DNA of 64,000 nt from Xylogone sp. PMI_703 (lineage: Eukaryota; Ascomycota; Leotiomycetes): assembly GCA_021399445.1 (NCBI GenBank), contig JAJTUQ010000004.1, forward strand, positions 930,001 through 994,000, written 5' to 3'. The position numbers were made by a program, and so were the translations under genes. The notes beneath the pieces were generated by a model. That model saw nothing but the letters and a program-made list of their open reading frames with translations, was not told the DNA's origin and did no database searches. Below are positions 46,258 through 58,077 of the stretch, piece by piece; the stretch's first letter is position 1; every line of letters starts with the position of its first letter.

Positions 46258-46431
46258 ATGACTCAATCAATGAGCCAAGGCAACTACTGCAACCGATGCA
46301 CACGAATGTTTTCGACCTCTGGAGGTCCGCAGGCTTTGGGTTCGAAGATTGGCTACGAGCACCACACAACCGTGTCAATCAAGGAGAGTGTGGCAAGGGG
46401 CTGCCCTTTATGTCAAATCATTCAATGCTGA
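46258..46431 (+). pseudogene. N-terminal fragment of a HET (heterokaryon incompatibility) protein
   Basis: A 57-codon frame ending at TGA 46429-46431 reads NYCNRCTRMF, then GYEHHTTVSIKESV and ARGCPLCQII. That is the C-x2-C ... SA-x-GC-x-LC pattern that precedes the HET domain in many fungal incompatibility proteins. No HET domain follows: downstream frames are broken and pass into hairpin and AT-rich DNA. It is probably a truncated relic; length alone cannot exclude chance, but pattern order is right. Confidence 0.45.
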
Positions 46432-46529
46432 TCAACAACGCAGCTGTACAGCAGTTTATCCGCAGCGGTGGAGATTGTGTATTGCCGAAGACCTGGCGTT
46501 TTTCCCCAAAGTGTACGTATGTATGTTCT

Positions 46530-46596
46530 AGCCCATACGTGAATATTTCCCATTCGCGAATAGGCCAGCTCATCCACCAATATTCGCGCATGGGCT
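46530..46596. repeat. Imperfect inverted repeat (hairpin)
   Basis: The 18-bp arms 46530-46547 and 46579-46596 match with two differences, both transitions, with a palindromic ttcgcgaa between. A third degraded copy of the same word seems to lie at about 46620-46650. It may be the end of a mutated repeat. Confidence 0.55.
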
Positions 46597-47432
46597 GGCC
46601 CAACTACGAATATTTAAAGCTATTTGCGTATGAACTAGTCTATACACCAATATTTGAAGTTATTCTTAGCCTATATATTTAATTAATTACAATAATATTC
46701 TCTATGGTATCTGCCCTTGTACACTTCTTCTTAGACCTTATAGAGTTCTCAGGCTTAATTAAAGTTATTTTTGTACGAATTAATAAAGGTAATAACTAAT
46801 TATAATCATGATTATCTTTATAACAGTATTATTATACATTTTTTATAAGAATTAATAACTTTAAATAAAAAAATTTTCTATATCTACTTCCTCGCCTTTA
46901 GATTTAACTTATTATATTTAAATGTAATATAAATCCTAGAAAGAACTACTAAATCAAACCTAATTACTCTATTTATAGTAAAAAACAGAATTCTCTTATA
47001 ATATTCTATCTTATAAGTAACGAATAGAAAATACTACATAAATTGAACACAGGTTACGTAATGGTCTGTCGCATCACCCACTGTGCTATATGACCTTTTA
47101 AGAATCGTATCATGGTTATTTCTATGATTATGACTATCCATCTCAGAAAAGATCGGTTAAATTCTGCTAATTGACTTGCTTGGCCTCTTTTATAACCATA
47201 AATGACATGCCCGACATAGCCTATTAAATGCATGTTCAATAAAACATCGAATATACTTTATGAACGTAAGACTAACAGCGACCAATCTACGATCTAGCTT
47301 CCAAAGTCTCTTATATTTATCAAATTTCCAAAGCGCAAAAGGAATTCAATATTCACATTTATCCATTTTAACCAACGCCCTATATATCTCCAAATCTTAT
47401 TTTACATGATAAATAATCCCAGTGCAAAATTT

Positions 47433-47952
47433 TCACCAGTGTTCCTCCGTGATTTTCACGTCTTCAACATCAACACCGTCCACGAACCATCTCCCTTCTC
47501 CATTTCCATCAGGACCGAGAAGTAAATCGTTACCACTCATCATCCGCTTCCTCATCTTACCGCCCTCGGCAAATGTCCAGTCCTCAAGTCCATAGCATCT
47601 CTTCCATTTCATGCCATCTTCGCGATCCTGGTATTCATACCAGAACTGTACCGCAATACGATTATCGGTGAAGGAAAAGAGCTCCTTGCGCAGACGATAG
47701 TTGGCTTCGCGATTCCATTTGGCAGTTAGGAGAGCGACAATTTCATCGGTGCCCTTGATGAAGGAGGCGCGATTGCGCCAGATGCAGTCTGGTGTGTAGG
47801 CTTGGGCGACACGAACAGGATCACTTTTCTTTATTAGTTTAGTTTGATTCAGATATATTTGGGATGGTTTACTAGGTGTTCCATAGGTCCTGAGCGACTT
47901 TGACCTTTTGTCGTGCGGTCTTTTCGGTAAATGGAGGTATGATCGAGGCCAT
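47433..47952 (-). CDS. DUF1348 / SnoaL-like (NTF2 fold) protein
   Basis: Exons 47952-47873 and 47823-47433 give 156 residues. Family features include VAQAYTPDCIWRNR, EIVALLTAKW, FWYEYQDREDG and the C-terminal acidic end VKITEEHW. It is a small NTF2-like fold protein of the PF07080 family, whose function is not established; some relatives act as cyclases or isomerases in catabolic or biosynthetic clusters. The acceptor at 47824 is preferred because the nearer one makes a stop codon. The gene is short, and its frame is open without large Met-started stretches, so it is easily missed. Confidence 0.85.
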
Positions 47953-49020
47953 TGAGAAGGCTTGGCGGTAGTGGTTTAGAGATGATTTTGTAGATTTCTA
48001 GAGTGCGAAAATTGCAATTTGGAAGATAGGTCGAATACTGTTTTTAATGTAATTGTGGTTGCTATTCCACAACTCTACCTGGCCAGAACTCTGGTATATA
48101 TACTCGATATCATGAGGTACCTAGTTGCTCTGGCCCACGCATGACCTCGAAAGACATAATCAAACACCTTAGGCGTCCCATTTCTTTCAGATCCCGAAAA
48201 GAGAAAAATATCAAAATGACGTCAAGTGGGTGCGACGAAGCATCTCCAAAGGGCGCGAGATCGTGAACATTGGATCACTGTGTCAGCAAAATCTCGGTGT
48301 TCGGGAAGTCCAGGGCTCTCTTCGGCCCGGCATTGTTCCGATTAGGAAAATCTTGATACCCGTAGCCACGCAATAATGAAGGTTTGCCTGATTCGGACAT
48401 TTACGCCTAACTACTTCTGGAAATATTCGAATATAGTATCGTCAAGACATTCCACATTATCCTCTGCCTTATAATGAACCCAATATCTCCGGATGTTACG
48501 AAATTCTTCGAAAACCGAGATCGTAGGACTTTGAAGAGACCCACGACTATCGGCCCGGCCCTCTATGCTGTTGATGTTCCTAGCATCTCAATGAGTCTGC
48601 TTGATTACCAATGCTTTAAGGGGCGATATTATTGGATTCAACGGAGAAATGGCTTTGCGAGGTTCTAATGCCTTGATACTAATTTAGATAGCTTTGGGAG
48701 GTGTAGAATTTGACAATGTTCGGGAGTTTGATTGAGATGAACATGCACACTTTGAAAAGATGTTCACGGGGCGATTATCCAGAATTTTATCTGGAGACTT
48801 GGAAACTTCCCTAGGATCAGTGTCCGGAGCGAACCTGTCGAGTCATTTCTTCTCACGGTACCCGTAGTATACTCAATATTTGGTCAATCTTCGTGCTGTC
48901 GGGATAAATTACAGGATTGCACCGCAGGCGAGCATTGTCTTTCATCTAGTTGGATCGAATTCAGAGATGTTTTCAAACGCTTACTATTAATCAGGTGATA
49001 TATTATCCTCAATATAAAAT
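47953..49020. other. Intergenic, no gene seen
   Basis: About 1.1 kb; a 64-codon plus-strand ORF at 48474-48668 has no recognisable domain. Promoter of the DUF1348 gene is expected at the left side. Confidence 0.5.
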
Positions 49021-50514
49021 TTAAAATCCTGTGTTATACGCTTCCATGTGAAGCTGTCCCCACAACCCTGTGCAGTCAAGCCAATCTAGGAACATCTCTG
49101 GCAGTCCCTGCCGTAGTAGTTCATCACCCATTGTGAAAGGCCTATTCTTGGCCCATGAAAAGCGACCAGTTTGGCTTCTTAATTCCTCACCACGTACAAT
49201 AGCAACTTGTGTCTCTACTAGATCCAGCCAAAGTGGACTTCCAGGCATCCAATCACGCTCTGTGACACTCTCGACACACTGCCTGAATTCTGGGAGAAGT
49301 TGAGCATGCTCCCAGATCTTACCGGCTTTTATTACCTGCATTCTCCCGAACCTCTCCAGAAGGCTTTGAATGCGTGCATAAGGCACTAATTGACGAGCAG
49401 TACGCTGGATATATGTTATCTGACTTTCTGCGAATGCGGCTACTTGATCCACATCTATGGGGCCTTCTGGTTGCGCAATCTGATATTGAAGGCGTTCAAT
49501 TTCATCTTTCATTTTCTGTAACCGGTATTGGGTCCATTCTTTATATAGTACCTGAAGGTCGGAGTATGGTCTAATATTCGTGATATAGCTCGAGTCATAG
49601 AGTCCTGGAACATTCGCACGATACGACGTGATTGTTGAAATTCGTTCCTTCACCCCCAAACCTCGTGTAGCGACGTGCTGGACTTCGCCGCCTTGTAGGA
49701 AAACGGCATATCCTAACGCTGGTCCTTCAACCTGAACAGATGAGATAAATATGATGATATTTGTATCGGGTAATGTAAGTTACCTTTATTGGCATTCCAT
49801 CGCCGTCTTTAATGTACGTCTCCCCACCAACCATACCTTCTGTATCACTTAACATTAAAACGCACACATAGGGATAAGAGTCATAGCTAGATAAGCATTA
49901 GAGGCATAGAGATCAGCAACGTCATCATGGAACACTTACTGCCAAGGGATAATGGAGTTCGCTTTAAGAGGGTCATATGCTCGCTCTTCATCAGTCAACT
50001 CTACCTTGGTCGTGTCGGGTTCAGCTCTTAACTCAGCCACCATCTCTGATATTGTACTGCCTTGACACTGAACATTAGTGTGACCAATCTCTGTGCGCAT
50101 GACAATAGATAATGGTAGTCCAGCTGCTTCCGATACGATGCGAAGGGTTTCAGGGTGTGTCCAAAAGTCGTTAATGAACTTCGAGTACTCTGCGGCATTT
50201 CGAAGAACAAGTGATCCAGGTTGGAAGGTGGAAGCACATTTTTCAATGATGTTTGGGTGGAATAGAGATCGGCGATAGGCACGTACCCCTTCGGCGGACA
50301 ACAGTGGGAATGGAACTGTTGCTGCTACCTCTGAAGAAGTTGGTGATCCCTTTAGTTTGAGATCTTGGAGTGTCAACTTCTTCTTCGGGGCTGAATAGTC
50401 TAGATGTAACTGTTGAGAACCATTAGTACAGTAATCTTTCAAACTCGGTCTAAAGAGTGGGGAGACATAGTGTCATACGTGAGGTTGAAAGACATCTTCA
50501 TTTTCGATGAACAT
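49021..50514 (-). CDS. 2-oxoglutarate/Fe(II)-dependent dioxygenase
   Basis: Exons 50514-50479, 50409-49940, 49886-49784 and 49731-49021 give 439 residues in consistent phase. The metal ligands are H169-x-D171 (PWHYDSYPYVC; the His codon spans an intron) and H222 (GEVQHVATRG). Arg233 in KERISTITSYR is a likely 2-oxoglutarate anchor. The fold core is the jelly-roll from about 150 to 240, with GGETYIK between the ligands. A long helical C-terminus (YRLQKMKDEIERLQYQI) follows. Family members hydroxylate, desaturate or open rings of small molecules; substrate unknown. It lies in a run of oxygenases, and the DUF1348 gene upstream on the map shares its strand. Confidence 0.88.
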
Positions 50515-51927
50515 AGTATGTCGCCCTTGTTAAAAATAGTGTAATATCTCGCAGTAGCAAAGAAGTAATGTGCTTGTACTGTGTAGCAGCAGTATGGATG
50601 TTGTAGAGGTTGAAGATAAAGCAGACATATCTTTGACCAGAGGATTATAATATAGTTCTAGACTTACTCTACTTCGGGCAGTTGGCAATTTTGGGATGAG
50701 ATAACGGTGACAATATGGATTGGCACTTGAGCTATTGGATTTCGGTAAGAATAGCCGTCATGTAGTTATCACACGCCACTCATTGGTGTTCTGCTATCAC
50801 TTGCGGGCTCTCCGCAGTTGGCCACATTAAGGACAGTCATTGCGTGGTTAAACTTGCCCAGATTTTGACTCGACTATGCTGAATTCACTATTGCTAGGTG
50901 CTTGGCGCTCCACACTCTTTTTAGGTCCTGCTCGTGTGAAGGCCGAAAAATGGCAAGAAAATTTTCAGTGAAAGTAGTGTGGAGGGAGCGAAGTTGCCAG
51001 TTACAGTATCTCATTGCGTAATGGCGGCTGCTCAGGCCGTCATTTGACATGTAGTCATATGTGTAGATATTCAATTGGGAGAAGTATTCATAGAAGGACA
51101 GGATCCGATGGCCGGCTAATCAGTGAGGTGAAGCATGCTAGATAAATATACGAACAGGAAAAGATTTCCATATTTAGCAACTGGCGAAGGGTGGGCGAAT
51201 TTTGCGGAGACGTGAGGGGTTGAATAGAATCTATGCCTGAACAGCCTTTTATGCGTGCCACGCTGCCGTTAAGGCTTCATATCTTCCCATTTCTCGACAA
51301 TTTGAATATTCAAACCTATGAGTATAAGAGATGCGAAGGTTGAGTGTCAAACCTACGGAGAGAAGCTTTCTGTAGGATGATTCAAAACCTGGAGATACAA
51401 CAACTTGTGAGTGGTCAATGATAATTCACTCACACCAACATCTGTCTAGCGTCCAGTAAGAGTGCCATTGCGCTCTGGGCCTAATGCGCCCGTGCAGTAG
51501 GCATGCTGAATATAGTACTCCTAAGATAAATGATGCCTAATCTGGCCATTTTACCCTATTTGTTTGGAATTAAGAAGCTTTTTGGGTTACCCCCATGTTT
51601 CAAGAGAATAGTGGGATGACATGGGATATGACGGTCAATCGGCTGTTCCGACGATGGTATCTGACACCGATCAGAGACGAACTACGACGTAATAGATAAA
51701 TGATAAAGGCTTTATTTGTAACTATAACTCCATGTATCTTTTACTGGCGATTCTTATGTTCCATAGTCGGCTACCATCCATCAGACTTAGAGATGATAGC
51801 AATTAAGTAAATAGTTTTGAGTAGAGGATTGGCAAGTAATTAGCTGTTTTAGATGAGTGAATACCGGATCAATTGATCCGGTGGAAGTTAAACTTCTATT
51901 CTTTTATGACTCTTCTGGCTTTAACTC
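50515..51927. promoter_or_regulatory. Long upstream region of the dioxygenase, no gene seen
   Basis: About 1.4 kb without a convincing frame; a 66-codon minus-strand ORF at 50874-51074 has no domain. Likely promoter of the dioxygenase near 50515-51100. Confidence 0.45.
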
Positions 51928-53500
51928 TCACAGCTTTTCTGCAGTTCTTCTACCACTAGTCTGAGGAAGAAACCAGTCCATATACTTCCACTGGACGGAA
52001 GGAGTCACCTTAGTATCAGGATGAGCCGGTTCTTCTCCCTTCAAAAATTTGGACACCGCACTCTCTGCATGTCGTTCCGCATCATACCCATAGACCTCTA
52101 GTACGGTTTGAGGATCTTCATAGAGGTTGCTGCTACGCACAAAGTGTTTGCCTTCGAGCCCTGCCGCCATTGCTGCATCTCGGGCTTCTTGAAGCGGGCC
52201 ATCAGGTAGCATCCAGATGGCTCCATTGATAAATGATACCTGTTGTTTGATATATGCTTTGGGCATTCGCTCTTCTTCATATATTTTGATTGCATCGTAT
52301 AAGCTCAACTTCCCCTTGACAACACCCTCAATGCATTTTGCCAAGAATGCACCGTCTTCTATGGATGTAGCTGCGCCTTGAGCCATATGGTTGAGCATGG
52401 AATGTACTGCGTCACCCATAAGTACCACGTTCTTCCGTGGTGATGACCATGATTTCAGAGGTCCAGTTACCATGAGCGGCCAGCGAGACTAATAAAGTAT
52501 GGCGTAGTTAGCTTAATACTCATTGAGACTGCCATACAACGCAATTTCTCACTGTCTCGGGGACCATATCAATGATTCGTTTGATACGGGGATCATAGTC
52601 CTCGCACTCTGCTCGCAGTTCTTCAATCGGAACATCTGGCACCATAGCATACAGTTTCTCGGGCCGATGACAGGAGATCACGAGGTTAAGGACCGTTCCC
52701 GCGGACATTGGGTACGTGATGATATATCCTCGAGACCACATCCATACTTCCATTGTTAAATTTTGAATAAGCTCTCTTGCAATGGGGTCATTAGCGATCT
52801 GACTGAATGGTACTGTCGCACGGTATGCACAGTTGGTGGTTGGTGGTTTTGGATGCACGTCAGGGAACAATGCCTTGCGAGTAATGCTGTTGAGCCCATC
52901 CGCACCAACACAAAGGATAAATTCGTACCGTGTACCTTGGTAAGTTGTTACAACTACTCGCTCAGACCCGTAGTCAATGCTTACAACTCGCGAGTCAATT
53001 CGAATGGCAGCACCGAGTTTCTCTGCCACGGTTGCTAGGCCGGCGTGGAGGTGAGCCCGGTGTACTACCCACCAAGGATGGCCCAAATCCCTCTCTAGTG
53101 CTGTGATATCAGTGTGTCCTACAGGAGTACCATCTTTATGTCGCATGTTCAACTCTTTGAACCTGACTAAATTTTCTCCAATCTCCTTATCGACTCCCCA
53201 TCGTTGAAGAAGCCTGGAGACATTGGGCGTCATCTGGATCCCTGCACCAATCTACAGATCATTTTGCTTATTAGCCAGAGTTTCTCTACAAAAGCAAGCA
53301 AACATCATCTACATTGTGCAACATACCTCACCCAGTTGCTCTGCAGCCTCGAGAACGGTCACTTGTGCGCCAGCTTGACGTAGGGCAATGGCTGCTGCTA
53401 GGCCACCAATACCGGCACCAATGATGCCAACATGTAATGGAGCTGGAGTCTGTGTCTTGTCAGAAGCAGGCATACCTGGGGCCTGTTCCATACTCGCCAT
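51928..53500 (-). CDS. FAD-dependent monooxygenase, salicylate hydroxylase-like
   Basis: Class A flavoprotein aromatic hydroxylase. Exons 53500-53327, 53251-52553 and 52488-51928 give 477 residues. Motifs: FAD-binding GxGxxG (VGIIGAGIGGLAAAIAL, about 24-40), DG motif (VGADGLNS), and GD motif (VVLMGDAVHSMLNHMAQGAA). It uses NAD(P)H and oxygen to hydroxylate, often decarboxylatively, a phenolic or related ring. The AQGAA..IEDGAFLA block is typical of the salicylate hydroxylase branch. Soluble; no signal peptide. It shares the 53501-54934 upstream region with the zinc-less regulator at 54935, a common regulator/enzyme arrangement. Confidence 0.92.
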
Positions 53501-54934
53501 GACTTCGTAGAACTGGTATAGAGAGCCCCCTGATTTTCTGGTCTGATAGCTGGCTATTCTGGATTCCGCAGCCAGGACACGGCGTTACATCCGGGTCTAT
53601 ATATACTCTATGAATCATGGTTGCACAATGGAAATAGACATGGGCGACGTGGTACAAAGCAAGGAGCTTCTCAAGCAGCTGCAGCTAGTGGTGGACATAT
53701 TCCGGGTATAATCAGGATATAACAGTGGAGTTTGAGAAGCGGGGGAGGAGATCCCGTTCGAGTCCCCGGATTAGATCTAGAAGCAGATCAGAGAAAGTAA
53801 CAGAATTATGCAAGCCTATTGAAAGAGTAATAAACCATATTAAGAAGAGAGATTCATATAGAGAATCAACATCAGATTTTCCTATTGACAAAATCGGCAT
53901 GTATATGAGACTCCCTGGCTATTTGTGTGGACAGTGAATGTTTACGTCCGTAACTGATGGTTGAAGACGTCATATTCTTTCATTTTGTTCTGATACGCCA
54001 TGTAAGGGCATGACCGTGTCAGCATACATTTCTAGCGCACGGGAAGGGTGATTACACCTGTGTCTCCTTTCATTCCCGTCTCATTTCCGAAATGAAGGAG
54101 CTAAGCATCTCGCTGTCCTTTAGGAAACACATTACGGGGGCAGCGCCGAATTAGCTCTCTTATTCTCTTCATTTTCGTACCTTTGTATTTCATAGTAGAA
54201 ATCATTATGCTCAAAGAAAGTCCATACCGCTTAGATTCACTGATCTCGTAGAATCACTATTGTGAGAATAGACTGATGAGACCTGAGTTGTGCTGCTATA
54301 TTATTGATGCAGAATGTAGAAACAGTTTTCGAGAATTAGAAATGACGATGAATGTGTAAAAATAGTCGCGGTGTAAGAATTGAAAAGAGCGAAGAAGATT
54401 CTATGATGAGATGTAATTGAAATTTCAGATTTAATAAGCCGTAGTTTATCAGAAATAAACAATTTAATGTGAAATAAAGCCTTTTAAAGCTCATTGGCTA
54501 TTGTAAGATGATCTTGAACAGCACGGTATCTCTCGTTGTCTACCGTATTGGTACACTGTACAACTACTTTACTTTTAGTAATTAATTGTCTGACAGCTCA
54601 AGTACCATTTACTAATGAACTTCCAGTGTAGCTTATAAACCTTGAGCATCTGATGAGCTCATTAGACACCGAAAAGCCAGCCTATTATCAATTTTGCCAC
54701 TTAAAGCAGCATACGATTGGTGCTTACTTGGGTCTCTTTATCTTACTTCGAGATGTGTATTACTTTATATACATAGTGAGTTATCGGCTTCGGTGTCTTG
54801 AGCTTGTACTGTACACTCGGCACATGAAGAACCGGAAATACAATTACTCCTTGCGGCCCCACCGCGCGTTGCCACTCCGAAAATCTTACATCAACTGGCT
54901 CAATGACTTCAAGTATCTGGCATCAATCAAAACA
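53501..54934. promoter_or_regulatory. Divergent region between monooxygenase and regulator
   Basis: About 1.4 kb. A plus ORF at 53725-53937 with an Arg/Ser-rich start has no recognised domain, and an in-frame extension of the regulator (54653-54934) is not protein-like. Bidirectional promoter presumed. Confidence 0.4.
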
Positions 54935-57672
54935 ATGGCCAACCCAGATCTAGATGCACGCTCCAGCGAGAATGATGAGTTGCAGTCGGATGCGCACTCA
55001 AAGTCCGAGCCGTCGGATTATCAGTTCATCACTTTCACGGATCTGCGGGACAGTACATCCCGCCAAACCAAGAAGAGAGTACGCCAACATGTGATGCAAG
55101 GCATTAGGCGCAACATCAAGAACGAGGCTGCGAAGAAAAGAACGAAAGATGGAGAGAGTTTTGGGCCATCCCAGGGTATCTCAGGTGGGTTAAGGTTTCA
55201 TTTTCCTATCTGATGGGTGATTCCATCCGTGTGTTCTGTCCACATTGCAGATGTGTGATCCCCGAATTGGCCAGAATGAATCATTAATCAACACGTAACA
55301 GCAGCTGGTGAGTATCGCCGTCTAGCATATCACTGGCTACAGTGAGATTGCTCCAAACTTGCTTGGTAAGTGTGTTGATTAGGAATATTTAGGTTCGGCT
55401 TCCACCAATAGGAGCAGCTCGGCGGCGGTTAAGCCCTTACAAAGTGACCAAGGTCCCCAGACAGCCGCAGAGGACTCCCTAGAAACTCTGATGGAAGCAA
55501 TGGGCCAGCTTGATCTGGATGATCAGGGCAATTGGAATTATCAGGGTCATGGATCAACATCTGCATTCGTTCGTGGAATCACACAGCGGCTGAGCGATGA
55601 ACCGGCATCGGATTACTGTCCATGGCGGAATCCCCCCGTGCAGCAATGGCCAAATCTCACGACCACTGTATGTGATAATGAATCTACGGAACATCAGACG
55701 CGAGATCTCTTTCCCTTGCCATCCATAGATGTTGCCCGAGAGATGACAGTAACTGCACTAGAGGATGGCTGTGCGTTATTCAATTTTGTCCACCAGCCGA
55801 CATTTTACGCAATGTTCAATCGTATGTATAGCATCGACATGAACCAATACGGAAAGGATGAGGTGACATTTCTACCGTTGTTATATGCAGCTCTCGCCGT
55901 TGGGTATCTGTACTCGTCATCGGCGGATGGGGCAACCATCGGCACCACCAACGCTATATCACAGGGGTAAGTATTCCATATTGGCATCTCCTACTGAACT
56001 TTATTAACCGTTTATGTCTAAGGCGGAAGTATTTCCAAGCGTGTAAAGAGCTCCTTGATATCACTGAGTGTCATCACGTATGGTCACTTCAAGCCCTCGT
56101 ATTTATGATCATTTACTCGCAGTCGTCAGCAAAAATGGCCACTTGCCACTCATATATCAGTGCCGCGATTGCTGCTTCCTTACAAATGGGACTCCATCGA
56201 TCTGACCCAGCTAATCTCCGCCACATTGAAAAGGAGACTCGAAAGAGACTGTTTTGGACCATACGGACTATGGAGACATATATAGTCTCTATTATGGGAT
56301 TGCCGAGAATACTAAGCGATGCCGACATTGATCAGGAAATGCCACTAGAAATAGAAGATAAATACATAACTGAAGCGTCAATACTTCCAGCGCCAGAGGG
56401 ACAGGTGACAAAGATGACGGCAGTAAATGCGCATACAAGGCTTATATTTATACTCGCTAAGATCATCAATGAAGTATATCCCGCTAAGAGAACCGTCAAG
56501 CAGAACATGAAATCTGAAGCATATACTGTCCAAGGTTCAAAGATAAAAGAGGCAGAACTGGATCTTAGAACTTGGACCGAACATTTGCCAGAAGTACTTA
56601 TGCCGTGTTCAAATTTGGTATCACGATTCAAGCGGACCCAGAGGCTGCTTTCACTGGCATACAACCATGTGCAGATGTTTCTTTATCGGCCCTTTCTGCA
56701 TTACATTTCTAAATCACGTCGATCAGCTAACTTAGAAGAGCTACCTTACATATATGCTGCAGCATGCGTGCAGACGTCCCGCAACGTTATTCAGAATATG
56801 AAATCAATGGAGGAGGCCTGCCTACTCAATGGCCCTTATTGGTTCTGTAGTTATACAACCTTTTGTGCGACCATCTCATTGGTTTTCTATAAATTGGAAA
56901 CCGCCCAATGGGGGCTGAAGGATGCTGAATATGGCCGAGATGTCCTTTATAGACTTGCTTCGAAGAGCCCGGCGGCTAAGAAAAATTCGGAAACTCTAAT
57001 AGTAAGCACAATCACAATCGGATAAGTCACATCTAGTCATTAAAATATACGTAGGCTACCTTTGCTCGCGTTCCACAGAGGATGGAGGCCCGGGAAGATT
57101 ACTCAATCAGCCCCAAAAATTCCACCGAGCGATGCATAATGGCCGAAGAAAGTATAACGTTTTCACAGCCAAGTAATGGAGAACCGATGCCGAGTATTAC
57201 AGATATGGTTTTCCCAGGTGCAAATATGATGAAAGGCAACGAACGCCTAGGGATGGAATATTTACCTCCAACTGGTCTACCTGATTATGAAAACCAACAA
57301 ACGAATCAGCAGGATGCCGATATCCAGTTCTCAACTCTGGATAACTTTCAAGATCCCTTTTTCGCTCAAGATTCCTCAACAGTAGATTCCATGTTTTCAG
57401 ATTTAGGCTACCCGCAATACCTTCAGCCGGGGAGAGATCCGCCAACTATGGATTTAAACCAGTACCTTATCCCAAACGATAATCAGCCCCATGATATCTC
57501 CCAGAATGTACCATTCGAACCATTTGTGCCTATACATCCGGATATTGCACAACCTTTTCAAAATACCGATCTCCCTTTACCTTCTGGGCTTTACAATTTT
57601 CACTCCAGCCATTCTGCGACTGGTGAGAATACACAAAGCGATCTGGAAGAATTAGGAACAGATAATAGGTAG
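54935..57672 (+). CDS. Fungal-specific transcription factor-like protein without a zinc cluster
   Basis: Exons 54935-55184, 55302-55307 (a possible 6-nt exon), 55393-55966, 56023-57001 and 57079-57672 give 800 residues. If the 6-nt exon is skipped the frame is also kept. The middle is a clear Fungal_trans (PF04082) domain with YISAAIAASLQMGLHRSD, RKRLFWTIRTMETYIVSIMGLPRIL and EMP. The first 83 residues contain no cysteine and hold a basic motif (TKKRVRQHVMQGIRRN, KNEAAKKRTK) after YQFITFTDLRD. That N-terminus is seen in many fungal regulator-like proteins that lack a Zn2Cys6 domain. It may bind DNA through a partner or act as a cofactor. The C-terminus is Gln/Pro/Asp-rich, activation-like. 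Confidence 0.82.
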
Positions 57673-58077
57673 CCTGAACTTAGAAAGACCTCGGCGGGTT
57701 GGTGTAGCGTATTGTAATCTGTGTCCAGTTTATCATGAAAGCTATGCGAGATGGCAGAAGAGCGCTCCATACGACGATACCATATTAAGGGAGAATCAAT
57801 TTTAGATAATCTATACACTTCAGAATATAATACTTTATATCTTCAATAATTGATCCAATCAAAGAACTTCTAACGATCTGTCATGATTAGATAATCCTTA
57901 AACTCGGCTTTTACCCCAGATACTCCAAAGCCAAGCTCGCCCCAGTTTTGGGGTAACGATGCTCCCCCCGCACCCAGTAATCGGGATATCCAACTCCATC
58001 CAAACGGTGCTGCTACCATCAGCCAAATCATTAGATCTAATATCAACCTCAAAGACCTTGTGTCATAATCCAGATTT
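57673..58077. other. Intergenic between two regulators
   Basis: About 0.4 kb between the zinc-less regulator stop and the C2H2 regulator start on the same strand; no other feature seen. Confidence 0.5.

Larger units (their letters stand above)
45599..47432. other. Intergenic with HET relic, hairpin and AT-rich DNA
   Basis: Apart from the HET fragment and hairpin listed separately, an unconvincing minus-strand ORF (45691-45957) with one hydrophobic segment is present. From about 46660 to 47070 the DNA is very AT-rich, as in decayed repeats. No intact gene. Confidence 0.45.

Noticed and set aside
53740..53790. tRNA-like T-arm (gttcgagtcc) near 53758
   Set aside because: No matching acceptor, D or anticodon stems around it.
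54653..54934. In-frame upstream extension of the zinc-less regulator
   Set aside because: Hydrophobic/aromatic mix unlike coding sequence and no conserved start; the ATG at 54935 gives the expected N-terminus.
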